Source: Phoronis australis (Eukaryota; Phoronida; Phoronidae). Taken from it: a stretch of DNA of 64,000 nt. Positions within the stretch are counted from its first letter, which is position 1, and every line of letters begins with the position of its first letter. The translations under genes and the position numbers were made by a program. The stretch spans positions 187,564 through 251,563 of the forward strand of contig NMRA01000280.1 in the NCBI GenBank assembly GCA_002633005.1. Direction: 5' to 3'. This document shows, one piece after another, positions 23,401-35,400 of this stretch. The notes under the pieces are model-generated. The model saw nothing but the letters and a program-made list of their open reading frames with translations, searched no databases and was not told the DNA's origin.

Positions 23401-26400
23401 GATATATTGACCGATAACTAATGATGCAGCATTTTAGTATAGCTAATCTCATACATAGAAACTGTGTGAGGAACCGCTCTCGTCACTTTAGTATACAAGT
23501 GGCTCCAAAACAATCCATATTAGTTTCTAAACATTCGTACAGACATATGCTGTGAAGTTAAAAATGACAGACATGGTCTTATAGACAAAAGACTGACCAA
23601 ATTAGTGTGCTTCCTTGGAAAGTTAAAGAGGCTATGAATTACAAATTTGTAAATGCTACATTCCTGAATATAAGGTGATAAATATTCCATCATAAGGTCA
23701 CACAAGAATATAAGCACGTTAAATTATAAGTAGAATTTTACAGTATGTTCTTGAAGGGAATTGGAAATAAATAGTTGGAGCTAAGATGTGTGAACAACAA
23801 AGATAGCTTTATTACCTTGATGCTGGCTATTATGGCATTGTTAATTGTTATGTTTTGTCACTGTCTCTCATGGAACAATTTGCTCTTCATACATTTTGCC
23901 TTATGACATACCTTTCTATGTTGTTCACATGACATTATTGACATAGTGCAAAATGATACAGTGCAACTATGGCTGAAATTTGGTGGAGCACACACTAACA
24001 CCACATTTCTTTAGTTGATCTGTTCCGTGTCAACTGCGAGTTGAAAGGCGATACAATATCAAGGCGGAATTCATCATCTCCATTGTGTTTGTGTGTGTGT
24101 GTTACTGTGTCAATTGATATTTTCCTTTGTGATGATGTACATAACCACAAGACCGTCCCTGATTACGCAGTTATATTGCCTCGTTTTGGAATGCCGGGCA
24201 TGTTATCATTAGGTCATGTCGGAAACCAAACTGTCAAGGTGTATGACCATGGAAGTAGCCCTGATTTCAACCGTTAAAAAATATTGGAATTTAAAAGGTA
24301 TCTTCATGAAAGGGGATTGACTGTTTGATTCAAAATTAACCCGATGGACTTGCTTTATCCACTTGCTCCATATTTTATAGTTTTTGACCATGTAGATTGA
24401 TATCATGAAGGCGACGAACTTAACATCACGCATTCATGGATATTTGTCAAGTTTATCTAACTTACTCCCATCGGACTTGCAGCTCACAGCACAGCAGTTA
24501 ATACTTTGTCCTTATTGGCAGGGTGAATAATCTAAGTAATGCAACCGAGAAAATTTTTAAGGAATATGACAACAGAAAATAACATGACATGGAACTCCAG
24601 TGGCCCAAAAACGAGGATAAAAAAATGGTTGACGGATATTGTAGCATTGTGGGTAAATACAGCGAAATTCGAGTGTGTTATCCAGGATGGCCCATTGTGC
24701 TTTTTTTACCCCAGTTTCTGAGTAGATCTTGAGAGCGACCCTGACGTATATATCATCTTGCGGTGCAAGTGTCTGTTCACACTATGCTGTAAGTTTATGT
24801 CTCACTATAACATTTGATGACCGTGTGCCATTATCTCCCCTTAGTATGTGCCCGAGTCCCTATTGCCAGTGTACAAAGAGAAGATTCTGCCCCTGGTTGA
24901 CATCCTTACACCAAACCAGTTCGAAGCAGAGTAAGTTGTTAGTGTACAATAAAATCTCACTGATTTAGGACAAAAATAACCGTAAAAATTACCCTTTTTT
25001 TCATTTTATAAACGCTTCTAGCATCGTTACGTATGCCCATAAATTTTCTATATATTGCCTTGTGGTAGCACTGACACAGAGTTTAAACGTGGAAAACATC
25101 TATTTGTTACTACATATCCTTTTTGAAAAAGGAGAAAATGAACTTTCATTTATCCGCCATACTGTGTCCTAAATCTGTGAGATTTTGTCGTATCCAGTTG
25201 TATTAAAGATGCCGTGCAGCTTAACAGATTTTGCACTCAAAATTCTGATCAGTTTATTCCTTCTGAAATGGGTCTTCATATGAGTTTAGTCACCTCTTCA
25301 ACAAAGCCTGATTGAAAACTCTGTGCTACTCAAATAATTTCTCTGTGACTGTATGTAAGGAGTAGTGCATTTGGTAGCTGGCAGTTTGAAGAAATCGTAG
25401 TTGTCTTTCTTTTGCGTCAATATGTGTGGTGACATTTCCAGGTTGCCCCAGTTCACTGCACACTGTGGCAAGTCTATACTTATTTGGCACAAAAATAATT
25501 GCAAAGGCTGATAGCATCTCCAAATGATTGAAGAATTACTAAAAGTTGTGTTATGCCGTCTGCACAGTACAAACCTTGCTAGCAATGAATTAGAATTCAT
25601 TTAATCTCTATTTTTGTGAAGTTGACAACATAGAATTTCACTTGTCGGCCATATTGTATACTAAATAAGTAAAGAATCAACGAAGAACATCTGTGACTGT
25701 TCCTATGGAGATACAGTTCCTTTTTACCCAAATTGAATTTCAATATTTGCTGCTTGCACTAAACGTAATGCAATTTTTTTCGGTTTTGGAATAGCGTGTG
25801 GTCATGTGCCCATCAGTGAAGAAAAGTAAAAGCTGAGGTTCTTCAAACTGTCTTCTTTCTGAGAACACTGTGCACTACTTCATCTAACAAGTGATGCTAC
25901 TGTTTTGATAGTTTTAATATTACTACATGGACTTTGCATTTAATATAATTTCAAAACACATTGATGATCACAGACGGTTTCAAACCCACACTTTGCTACA
26001 AACAATGAAAACCAATGTAAAAGAAATTAGTCCCAAAAACTGGGTGCTTGAAAAGTGACTTAATTTCCAGATATTCTCAGCTTAAGTAAACACCCGGTTG
26101 TATTGCTCTTTGTTAATGTCACAATGAAGGATCGATTTCTGGAGAGATCTAAAATTGAACTTAAAATTACAGTTGGATATGTTTTCAAGGTTTTGTATAT
26201 GAGCATAATAGGTGACCTGTGAAGAAATATTCCAATAGTTTAGGAGCACTTCTTCCTTATAAATGTGATATTTGTGTGATGCTGTTTGTCTAGGGCTAAG
26301 TGCAGCATCTAATTATTAGCATGATCATGTTCACAAAATTTCTATTTTATATGACGTCAAAATCATGCTCAGTAGAAGGTGCCTTATGTGCGGTACTAAC

Positions 26401-29400
26401 AACGCACAATTGAACCTCGTTCACTCTTCAGTTTTGCATGGGGTCGACCGCATGGTGGGGTCACGGGACACTGTATTTTCTAAGTATAAAAATAGTAATA
26501 GGTCAACTGGGTCACTCAAAAAAATCCAAATATTTTGGACAATTACGGTTTATTCCGTACTAAACCTTCTAATGAACTACTGAGTCCCATTATATTACTG
26601 TGCTCCACAATCACTTTTGTCGCAATTTTTTGCTTGATTTTGCAAATTTCAACCCCAAATCGGCATTTTATTTTGTCTCATTCAATTCATAGAGCTGTTA
26701 CTCGGTGTTTGTCTGTGACATTTTTACTTGAACTGCCTACAATATCAAAAGATTACACAAGTAAAACCAGTCATTACTTTTCCTATAAACGGCTGCATAA
26801 CGACCAGCTAGAAATTTGGCATAATGAGTCAAAATGAAATCAGTCCTTTAGGGTGCCTTTCATATCGCCGTAGTGATAAATGGACATGTGATGGATTTTG
26901 CTATTTATTGCGCATCTGATGTTTCCAAGAAAAGTTTGCCATGAATGAAACTGCAGATAATTATCACTGTTCTGAAGTTTTAGATGTGCTGGGCAATACA
27001 CAACATTCAAGTTAAAATCTTAAAGGTTTGCCCCATTTCAGTTTGGTAAGCCATTTGCTTTTCTCAGGGCCAAAACTGCTCAGAATCTCGATCAACCGAT
27101 GTCGATTTCAGGTCAAATTACTTTGAGGGGTGTGATATTCCAGGTTGACATAGCAAAATCTAAGGCAAATTCTCAACTTGGTCATGATGTCAAACCCCGA
27201 AAAGTTTACTAAATTCAGTGTGGATAAAGCAAATGTGATTTTTGTTTTTGTTTTTGTGTGTCAGATATCGTCACGTGAGCTGTTTTAACGAGACAAACCT
27301 TGGGCTAGTAACCTTTGACGTAGGTGTACTGTCGCTGTGTGTCCTCTGTAATCACTCTTCTCCTTTCATTTAAGGTTACTGACTGACATGAAGATCACTA
27401 CAGAAAAGGATGCCATGACGGCCATGGAGATTTTGATGAACAAAGGTGCAAAGACAGTGGTTTTAACCAGCTCTGATCTTGGCAATGATGACATTCTGGT
27501 TTGTCTTGGACTTTCGGGCCAAAGTAAGTTGTTCAATGCTCTGTGGCTCTGTTGTTTTAACACATACACTCAGTTTTCCAGACTAGTCGGATTTTGCCTT
27601 GCTTGGATACAATTGTTTATGCCTGTTTTACCATACCATGATCCAAGGCAGTATAAGCCATGGGCTCATTCCATGAATTACACATTTGAACATAATTCTG
27701 TTATTCAGGGCTTGGAATTTTCCTCTTTTAAGAGCATTATTTTCCTCTTTTTTGTTTTAACTTTTATCTTTTTTCATCTCTTTTATATCGTTATTTCGAC
27801 TTTATTCGCGCAGAAACGTTAATTTCACTTAAATTTTACAGCACAAAAATATTTCTATCACACAAGCCTATTTATTTGTGGAACAGTGCATATAATAGAA
27901 AATTTTCTTCTTTTTTGTCATTGGTCATTCGAAGTCCTGGTTATTTATTCTATTAAGTGTTAAATAAAAAATTAAGAATATTTTTGATTTCCAGTGATGT
28001 TTCTTTGCTAAGATCGTCTCAGCGTGTAACACAGAGCATATTGTAGCTACCAAGCAGGAAAGCTCCTCCTATGTAAGGCTTCTTAAAGCCCCCTGTCTAA
28101 ATATTGCCCAATTTGTCATCTGCAGTCAAAGTGCTTTAATTTTTCGTCCTAATGTAGATACTTAATTTCCAGTTTGTTATCAGATATTTCTGCTCACAAG
28201 CCTGGAGCTTATTTTCCAAAAGTGACATTTTATGGAAACGAAAAATCAAATCTGAAAATTTTTCTTGTACATGCCCACTGCACGTCTATTCAACTGAGCT
28301 TGTTTGAAAAACTCTGGTAAGAAAGTGGACTTTGCAAGCTGATCGCTTTTCTCTGTGATTATTGGCCAAGCGAATTAGAAATGCACCGTATTGCCACTAC
28401 ATGAATATGAGGTGGTGTACAAGTTGCTAAATGTTTTGAAGAACAGGATTTGTGTGGAAAATGATTGGCTGCAAATCTCCAGTGTCCAGTACCAGGACAT
28501 GATACAGGGTAATAACACTGCATGGTGCCAACTCTGTGCGCCCACGAGGTACGTCAGAGTTCAAAGGTCTTCCATTTGCAGCCACTTTTGTTCTCACATG
28601 GATACGTTTTCCATGGATACAAATACTGCTTGGATAACGTATGATAAAATACATCAAAATAGCATTACCGTAAGTGTGCCTTAATTTGTAGTTCCGTATA
28701 ATTTTTTTTGTATTTCTGCAAAAGCTTACACAATGTAATGAAACCTATTTTCCTGGTCTTTCATATGGTGTCTCCTAAGAGAAAATTGCTCAAGAAGCTA
28801 ATTTACAAACAATAGAAAATATCTCACTTGGCTCACAAAAGTGTAGGTACTCACAATAGATTTGTGGCAAGTAGTAATTTAATTGAATTAAATTGAAGAA
28901 TTTTCAATACAATTTCATATACATTTCTGCTTCAAATCGATGAAAGCACTTCTATAAATGTCGTTTTGATATTCTGACAAGTAGTAATTTAATTATTATT
29001 AAATTAAATTTTTAATACTGACAGTTTCATATACATTTCTGCTTCAAATCCGTGCAAGCATTTCTCTAAATGTTGTTTTAATTTTCTGACAAGTAGTAAT
29101 TTAATTAAATTAAATTTAAGAATTTTCAATACAGTTTCATACATATTTCTGCTTCAAATCCATGAGTCAGTTTCAAATTTGGGAACTTGCCAGTTGTCAG
29201 CTTCCCTTGCTATGAATACTTGACATTAATGTATGTGTTCAAAAAAGCAAGATTTTGTGCAAATGCGATTCAGTAAACAGGTTGTTACCGGGAATTTATG
29301 TAGACAAGCCCATGGACGTGTATTCGGAAAATGAAAATTTTAAGGCATTTTAGCAACACCAAATAAACGCCCGGGCGTTTATTCAGAAAAGGGGGCATGT

Positions 29401-32400
29401 AAACGGAAAGTCATAGTTTTGCTGACTTTGACATTTTTTTACTTAAAACTGCATTTTTAAAGTTTACGTTAATAAATGCATAGTTTGCCAACACCTTGTT
29501 CGTTTTTAATGATAAATGCTCCACAAAACTGAATTTGTGAAAAAAAGTTGACGCTGAGGGGGCTTTTAAGAGGAAAATTTACAAATAAATGCCCCACTGT
29601 CTGGACACTTGACACCACAAGTTGTAACACCAAATAAATGCCCATGGGCGTCTATTCAGCATAATTTTCCAAATAAACGCCCATGGGCATTTCATCGGGT
29701 GGGCTTATCTACAGAAAATCCCGGTACACGCTGTTCAAAAGTGTTAGCATCCAAGACTTGAGCAGAATTCAATGTAACAAGTATGTTTGTTAAGTAGTAC
29801 TTGTTTATTTAACGAAAATCGCAATGGTGTCAATTATGGGTACATTGTAGTTCATGGGTACACTGCTATACCTTAGCATTATAGCTGGTTGTTTATCTTA
29901 AGATATGATCTCGTAAAATAAGGAAGTACAAACGTGGGTATGTACTCAGAAAAGACTGTTTCGTTGTTACCTTGTTATGTGCTGTTCTGTCTTGCATGTT
30001 CACCAACCTGGCCACCCCTGTCATGTTTTGCTTGGTGGACTGTTCTGAGCTGTGTATAACACTGAATGATGCGGGCATTACTATTGTTTTGGTGCTTCTT
30101 TTATGTCGATTTTACTATGGTTTCATCATAAAAGTCTTAAACTGGCACTGAATGATAAGATCACGGGTGAGAAATAACATGACCGCCGGTCCTCTTAAAT
30201 CGGACCGCCTCACCCAAAACAGGACCTCCGGGGATCAAATGGGACCGTCGCACCAGAAAATGGGACTGACGCACCTAAAAACAGGTCCTGTTTTGGGTGA
30301 GGCGGTCCGATGTAAGAGGACCGGCAGTCATGTTGTTTCTCACCCGTGAAGATGAAGCTTTAAAGTGCGCGATTCCTGCCTGACTTTGGTGAATTGCATG
30401 GTACTACAGGTGTCACCACTCAGTCTCAATCTGTGCCACTTATAAAAAAGTGTCACTGAAAACCGACTGTTTGTACTTAGTTATCTCCTGCCAAAGACAA
30501 ATGTATGGTTATGTTCGGCATCATTACACACATGTACCCGTGCATTCATGTAAATGATAATATTTTCCCATCAATTCTCATGGGATTTCGGCATGACTTT
30601 CAAAAATTGCATGCTTACAAAGCGCCATATGGCATGTGTCGCTAGCATTTTACGCTCTGACAATTTTTTACCATGTTTGCCATGTTCTTGATTTTCACAC
30701 ATCCATCTTGGGAGAAGCTCGTCTGTGTGCAGCCATTCACAAGGCCCTCAGCGGGAGATATTGTTTCTGTGATTAAGGTGAAGTGATAGTTAGTTGTGTC
30801 ATGCCAATATTACTCACAGAATAGTTGTGTGTAAGATACCTGTCTGTACTGGGTGTTATCTACAGTGTTGTAGAATCAGCCGATATCTTGTTTCTGTAAC
30901 ATTCTCATTTTGAAGCATTGTAATGATGGTGCTATTGTTCGTAGTGCCAGTTACTGAGTATGAATAAATTACCTAATTACTTTGAGGCCGTTGAGGAGGC
31001 CGTGGCATGGTAATTAATTGATAGTTAAGAACAAAATAGGTTTTGTATTTTTACCTAGGGAGAATGCTGTGACATGGTAATTACATGTCAATTAAGAACA
31101 ACATGGGTTTTGCATTTTTGCCTAGGGAGAATACAGCAATTTTCTGCACTTCCATTTGCAGTACAGTATAGTCTATTCAATGATGTTGTTCTATTGTTCA
31201 AACGTGATAAAGATCAATTTATATAAGGTTTGATGTCTGCATTAACACTGGTCTTTGGAAACCTGAAAAACCACTAAAATTATTTCCTTGATATTGGATT
31301 AGAAATAAGACATGAAAAGGAGCGTAAAATTCAAGGGAAACTTGATTACCAGTGTTGATTTTTTCAAAAAAGTACATTTTTACAGATTGTTGAACGAAGT
31401 GTACGTGTTCACTCTCTGGCATTCAGCCAAACTTGTATGCTGGCAATTCTGATTTTATTTATAGCACTTGAGAAATCTTGCGGACGAGTTGGTCATCTTC
31501 TCTTAAGTGTTTATAAAACTTGAAAACATCGTATGCTGTCACTGATCATAACAGAACTATATAGAGATGGTCACTAAGCTCAAAAAATATTATTCATAGC
31601 ATTGTAACTGTTTAGATTAGTGTCTAGTTGTTTTCATAGACATATTAAGCTGAATTGTTATAGGATTTTAGCAAGCTGTTATAGCATGCGCCCACATGTT
31701 TATAGGCGGTCATGTCTGGGTGGCGTCTGCTGCTTTATCTGTTAAACCTCTTGATGGGTATTCATGAAATTTTCCGGATATGTGTCTATCATTGATGAGA
31801 CAACATGGGTGAATTTTTGGCCAGATTCAGTTTTTTTATGTTTGGAACTGTTTTGTTGGAGTAGGGTAAAGTTTGCTCAAATTTGAACAAAAATAATTGC
31901 CAAATTTCTCATTATGTCATTTTTGAAACTTTCACTGTATGGCCAAAAATTTTAAAAATTTCATCGGGTGTTTTTTGGTATAGCTGTAGGACACCACTTC
32001 TTTTCTATAAATTGTCTTCTTTACTCTTGTTGGAAATGTTGATAAATAAAGTTTTGTTGTTTCACTATAATGAGTTCTAATTTTAAAAAACTTATCATGC
32101 CTTGAAGGATGCTCATGAAATTTGCCAAATAGGTATCTGTTCAGGATATGTTACAGCCTTCTTATTTTTGGATGGATTTGGTGTATTCTGTGCCACCTAG
32201 TGGCTGGTGTTACTGTTTTTGGTGCCTACCTCTCTGTCAACCAAACCACTCTAAGTATGATTATGAAAATTGGTATAGGTACTCCTACTGGGAAGAGGAC
32301 TGCCGACGGTTATTTTCGAACCAATCCGACTACTGGTGCCAATTGTTTGTTTTGTTTTTTTTTTGTCCGCATCTGTATCTCGTGAACCCTTTGCGGGAGC

Positions 32401-35400
32401 TTTGGTAAATTTGTCAAGTCTATGTTGTCTATGGTTGGCAACGACTTTTGGATGGATCCGACTACCTCTGTGCCCCCTAAATGGTAATTTCATTTTTATG
32501 CGCCTACATATTTATATGTGGACGCATTATGCCGTCATCTCCGTCCGTCCATCCGGCGTCTGCTGCTCTATCTCTAAAACGCCTTGACATATGTTCATGA
32601 AATTTTGTCCATGTGTTCTTTCTGTGGATGGGACGGCATGAGCGAACTTTCGGACGGATCCGACTATCGGTGTGCCCCCTAGTGGCAATTTTAGTGTTTT
32701 ACGTTTACCTCTATATCTTCAAAAGTCCTGATTTTCATAAAATTTGGTATATAGGCACCTATTAGTAAGATGACGCTATCTTACCGTTTTCGGATGAATT
32801 TGACGTAGTTTGCGTCACCTGGTGGCCATGTTTTTCTGTTTTTGCGTCTACCCCTCTATCAACCAAATCGCTCAAAGGATGATTGTGAAAATTGGCATGT
32901 ATATATGAAGTAGATGGCTGACAATGATTTTCCGACGACTTCGACTACTGTGGCGGCTCCTAGTGGCAATGACCCCTTCCCATTTTTGGATAGAATCAGC
33001 ATATTGTATGCCACCTATTAATTAGTCATCTGTACTATTGTTGTGTCTAGTTTGGTGTCTGTCTCACTATCTGACAAAGTAGTCTTGTAATTATTATGAA
33101 AATTGGAATATTTGCTCATAATAGGAAGAGCATAACTGACAGTGATTTTTCGAACGGCTCGGACTACTGTGGCACCTCGGTGGCAGTTTAGGTTTGTCTC
33201 GTCCATGGAACTATGTGGCAATATATGGTGATGACTTTCGAAGGGATTCCACTAACCCCCCCCCTCAGTGTCAGTTTGTATTATGGAGCCGATTATGCCT
33301 TCACATTTTTGGATGGATTCGCGTATTGTGGGCCACTTAGTGACCTTTTTTATAATTTTTGATTCTGTTTTTTTGACATCTGACTCTCTACTGGCCAAAC
33401 CACTACAAGGATGATATGAAAAATAGCATATTTGTTCCTACTAGTACGTGCATGACTGACAATGATTTTCGAATGTATCTGCACTTTATACTAGTATACA
33501 CAAAGTGCGTGCGATGCTTTGTGTTGCTCTTGCACTTTCTCAAAATGCTACAAAATATTAGCCAGTATTTCAAAATGGCAGCCATGATTATCAAACTAAA
33601 GTGGGTTATTTTAATTTAAAGATCAAAATTGTTCTCATGTGATAAAACCAGGCCCATGATGCCTCTATTCTGGGACAGAATATTTACTCTTCCTAAACAA
33701 ATCTTTAAGAATCACTCAAAATTCCTCTCATGAGGCTTACAAATTTCTCTCCAATTATTAAAAATTCCTGTCAGGGTTAGAATTAAATTTTGGCTACTTG
33801 TGGCATTGCCAATAAAGGTTGGCGACTGGGGTGGTGGTGTGGAATTGGTATTGACTAGGAGGGTTATTTTCCCTTTACTCTGAGATGACCGAGAGACCTG
33901 TAAAAACATGAAAGTTTGATTAGTTAGTAAAATTGCTCTAGATACCCATTGTTATTACCTTGGTGACAAGCTACCATCTTAGTTTAAAACTATGGTGACT
34001 CTGCAATTTTGATAACTTAAATGTCAAATCATACTTTAAATGCCACAAGGAGTTCGTGGAAGAAGTTTTCAAGCTTTCTTGGGTTTGGGAGCCTCTGTAA
34101 CAGAGCACTCTGATCATTCGCTTGCATGTACACATGGATTTGCTTGGAATCATGTTATTGTATGTTAATGGTAGTAGTCTGTATCAACATGATACTAGCT
34201 CTCCTAGTTCTGTGGTATTAACAACCACACGGCAGCTAAGGTGGTGTGCCTGCTGACTGTACCAGTTCTCCTATACACAGATGGTCATTTCAGAATGACT
34301 GCGATGTCCAATAATCTCTCAGCTCTGATAGCCTCGCACAGCAGCAGAGATGAAAAACCATTTTTCAAAACCTGTCGAAAATTAAAAAGTACTTCAAGAG
34401 CTTTGTAGGTTTCATTTAATCTTTGCTTTCTTCGTCTGTTGCAGATGGGTATAGAACTGGTGTCCGGGTGGAGATTCCTAAACTGGACGCGATATTTACT
34501 GGCACGGGAGATCTGTTTGCTGCTCTCCTTCTTGCTCACTTACAACAACACGGTGATGACCTTAAGGTAATGAGCTGGATGTAAGAGTTTGTCACATTCT
34601 CTGGAGTTTTTTGTTTGCAAACTCAAGATAAACGTTTAGTACTTGGTGCTTCAATTCAGTATGGTTTATGCAAATGGGTTTCTAGTTTAGGTTTGCATCT
34701 GATGACCTCTAGATTCGAGAGAAACGTTTAATGAGTACAAACGCGAAATTTCGAGTCAAAACTTGAAATTTCAGACTAAACCTTAATACTGTAGTCATCA
34801 AGTGCAAAAGACGGGTTAGACATTCATCCTCGTAAACGCTGCTACTCTCAAGTGCAATAATTATCCTTTAATTCATACTAAAGTAGAGCAGGAAATGCAA
34901 AAAAATAATATAAAGTTTGATTTCAAGTTAGCCCTTGGGCCCTGGAGTACCACACTTAATGCCTTGTCTTTCTGGATATATTTGACAGTGGCCACCACCA
35001 TTTTACACTTTCAGTTAAGTGGGGCGAAGAGCCTTAGTCCAATAAATGTGAGTGGTATGTTGTAAGTCACGAGTGTAGAATTGTTTTCTTAGGGCTATTC
35101 ATAGATGCGATTGTTTTCTTTTCTCAACAGGTGGCAACAGAGAAGGTAGTGGCTACTATGCAGGCTGTTCTGAGACGAACACTTACACATGCTCAGGGTA
35201 TGTTAAATAGGTTTGAACAAAAACGCTGTTTTGTTGTCTGGTGCTTAAAGCACAGGGAAGGTGAGCGGTGAAGTTGGTTCCCTGTACATTCTCCATTGGC
35301 TGTAGTTTTCTTAGACGATTGTGTTGCCAAGATTGGCGATCCTGTTTGCTGTAAAAACTCTTCTCCTCTTTCCCCATTGGTTTTGAGTTTGGCTGCGCTA

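Noticed and set aside
27388-27822. 144-aa ORF continuing past PDXK exon 7
   Set aside because: Only the first part is coding (exon 7, to 27523). After the GTAAGT donor the frame reads intron sequence rich in Phe/Ile/Leu by chance.
28868-29163. CRISPR-like spaced repeats
   Set aside because: Units are contiguous tandem copies of about 110 bp with no unique spacers, in an animal intron. An ordinary tandem repeat.
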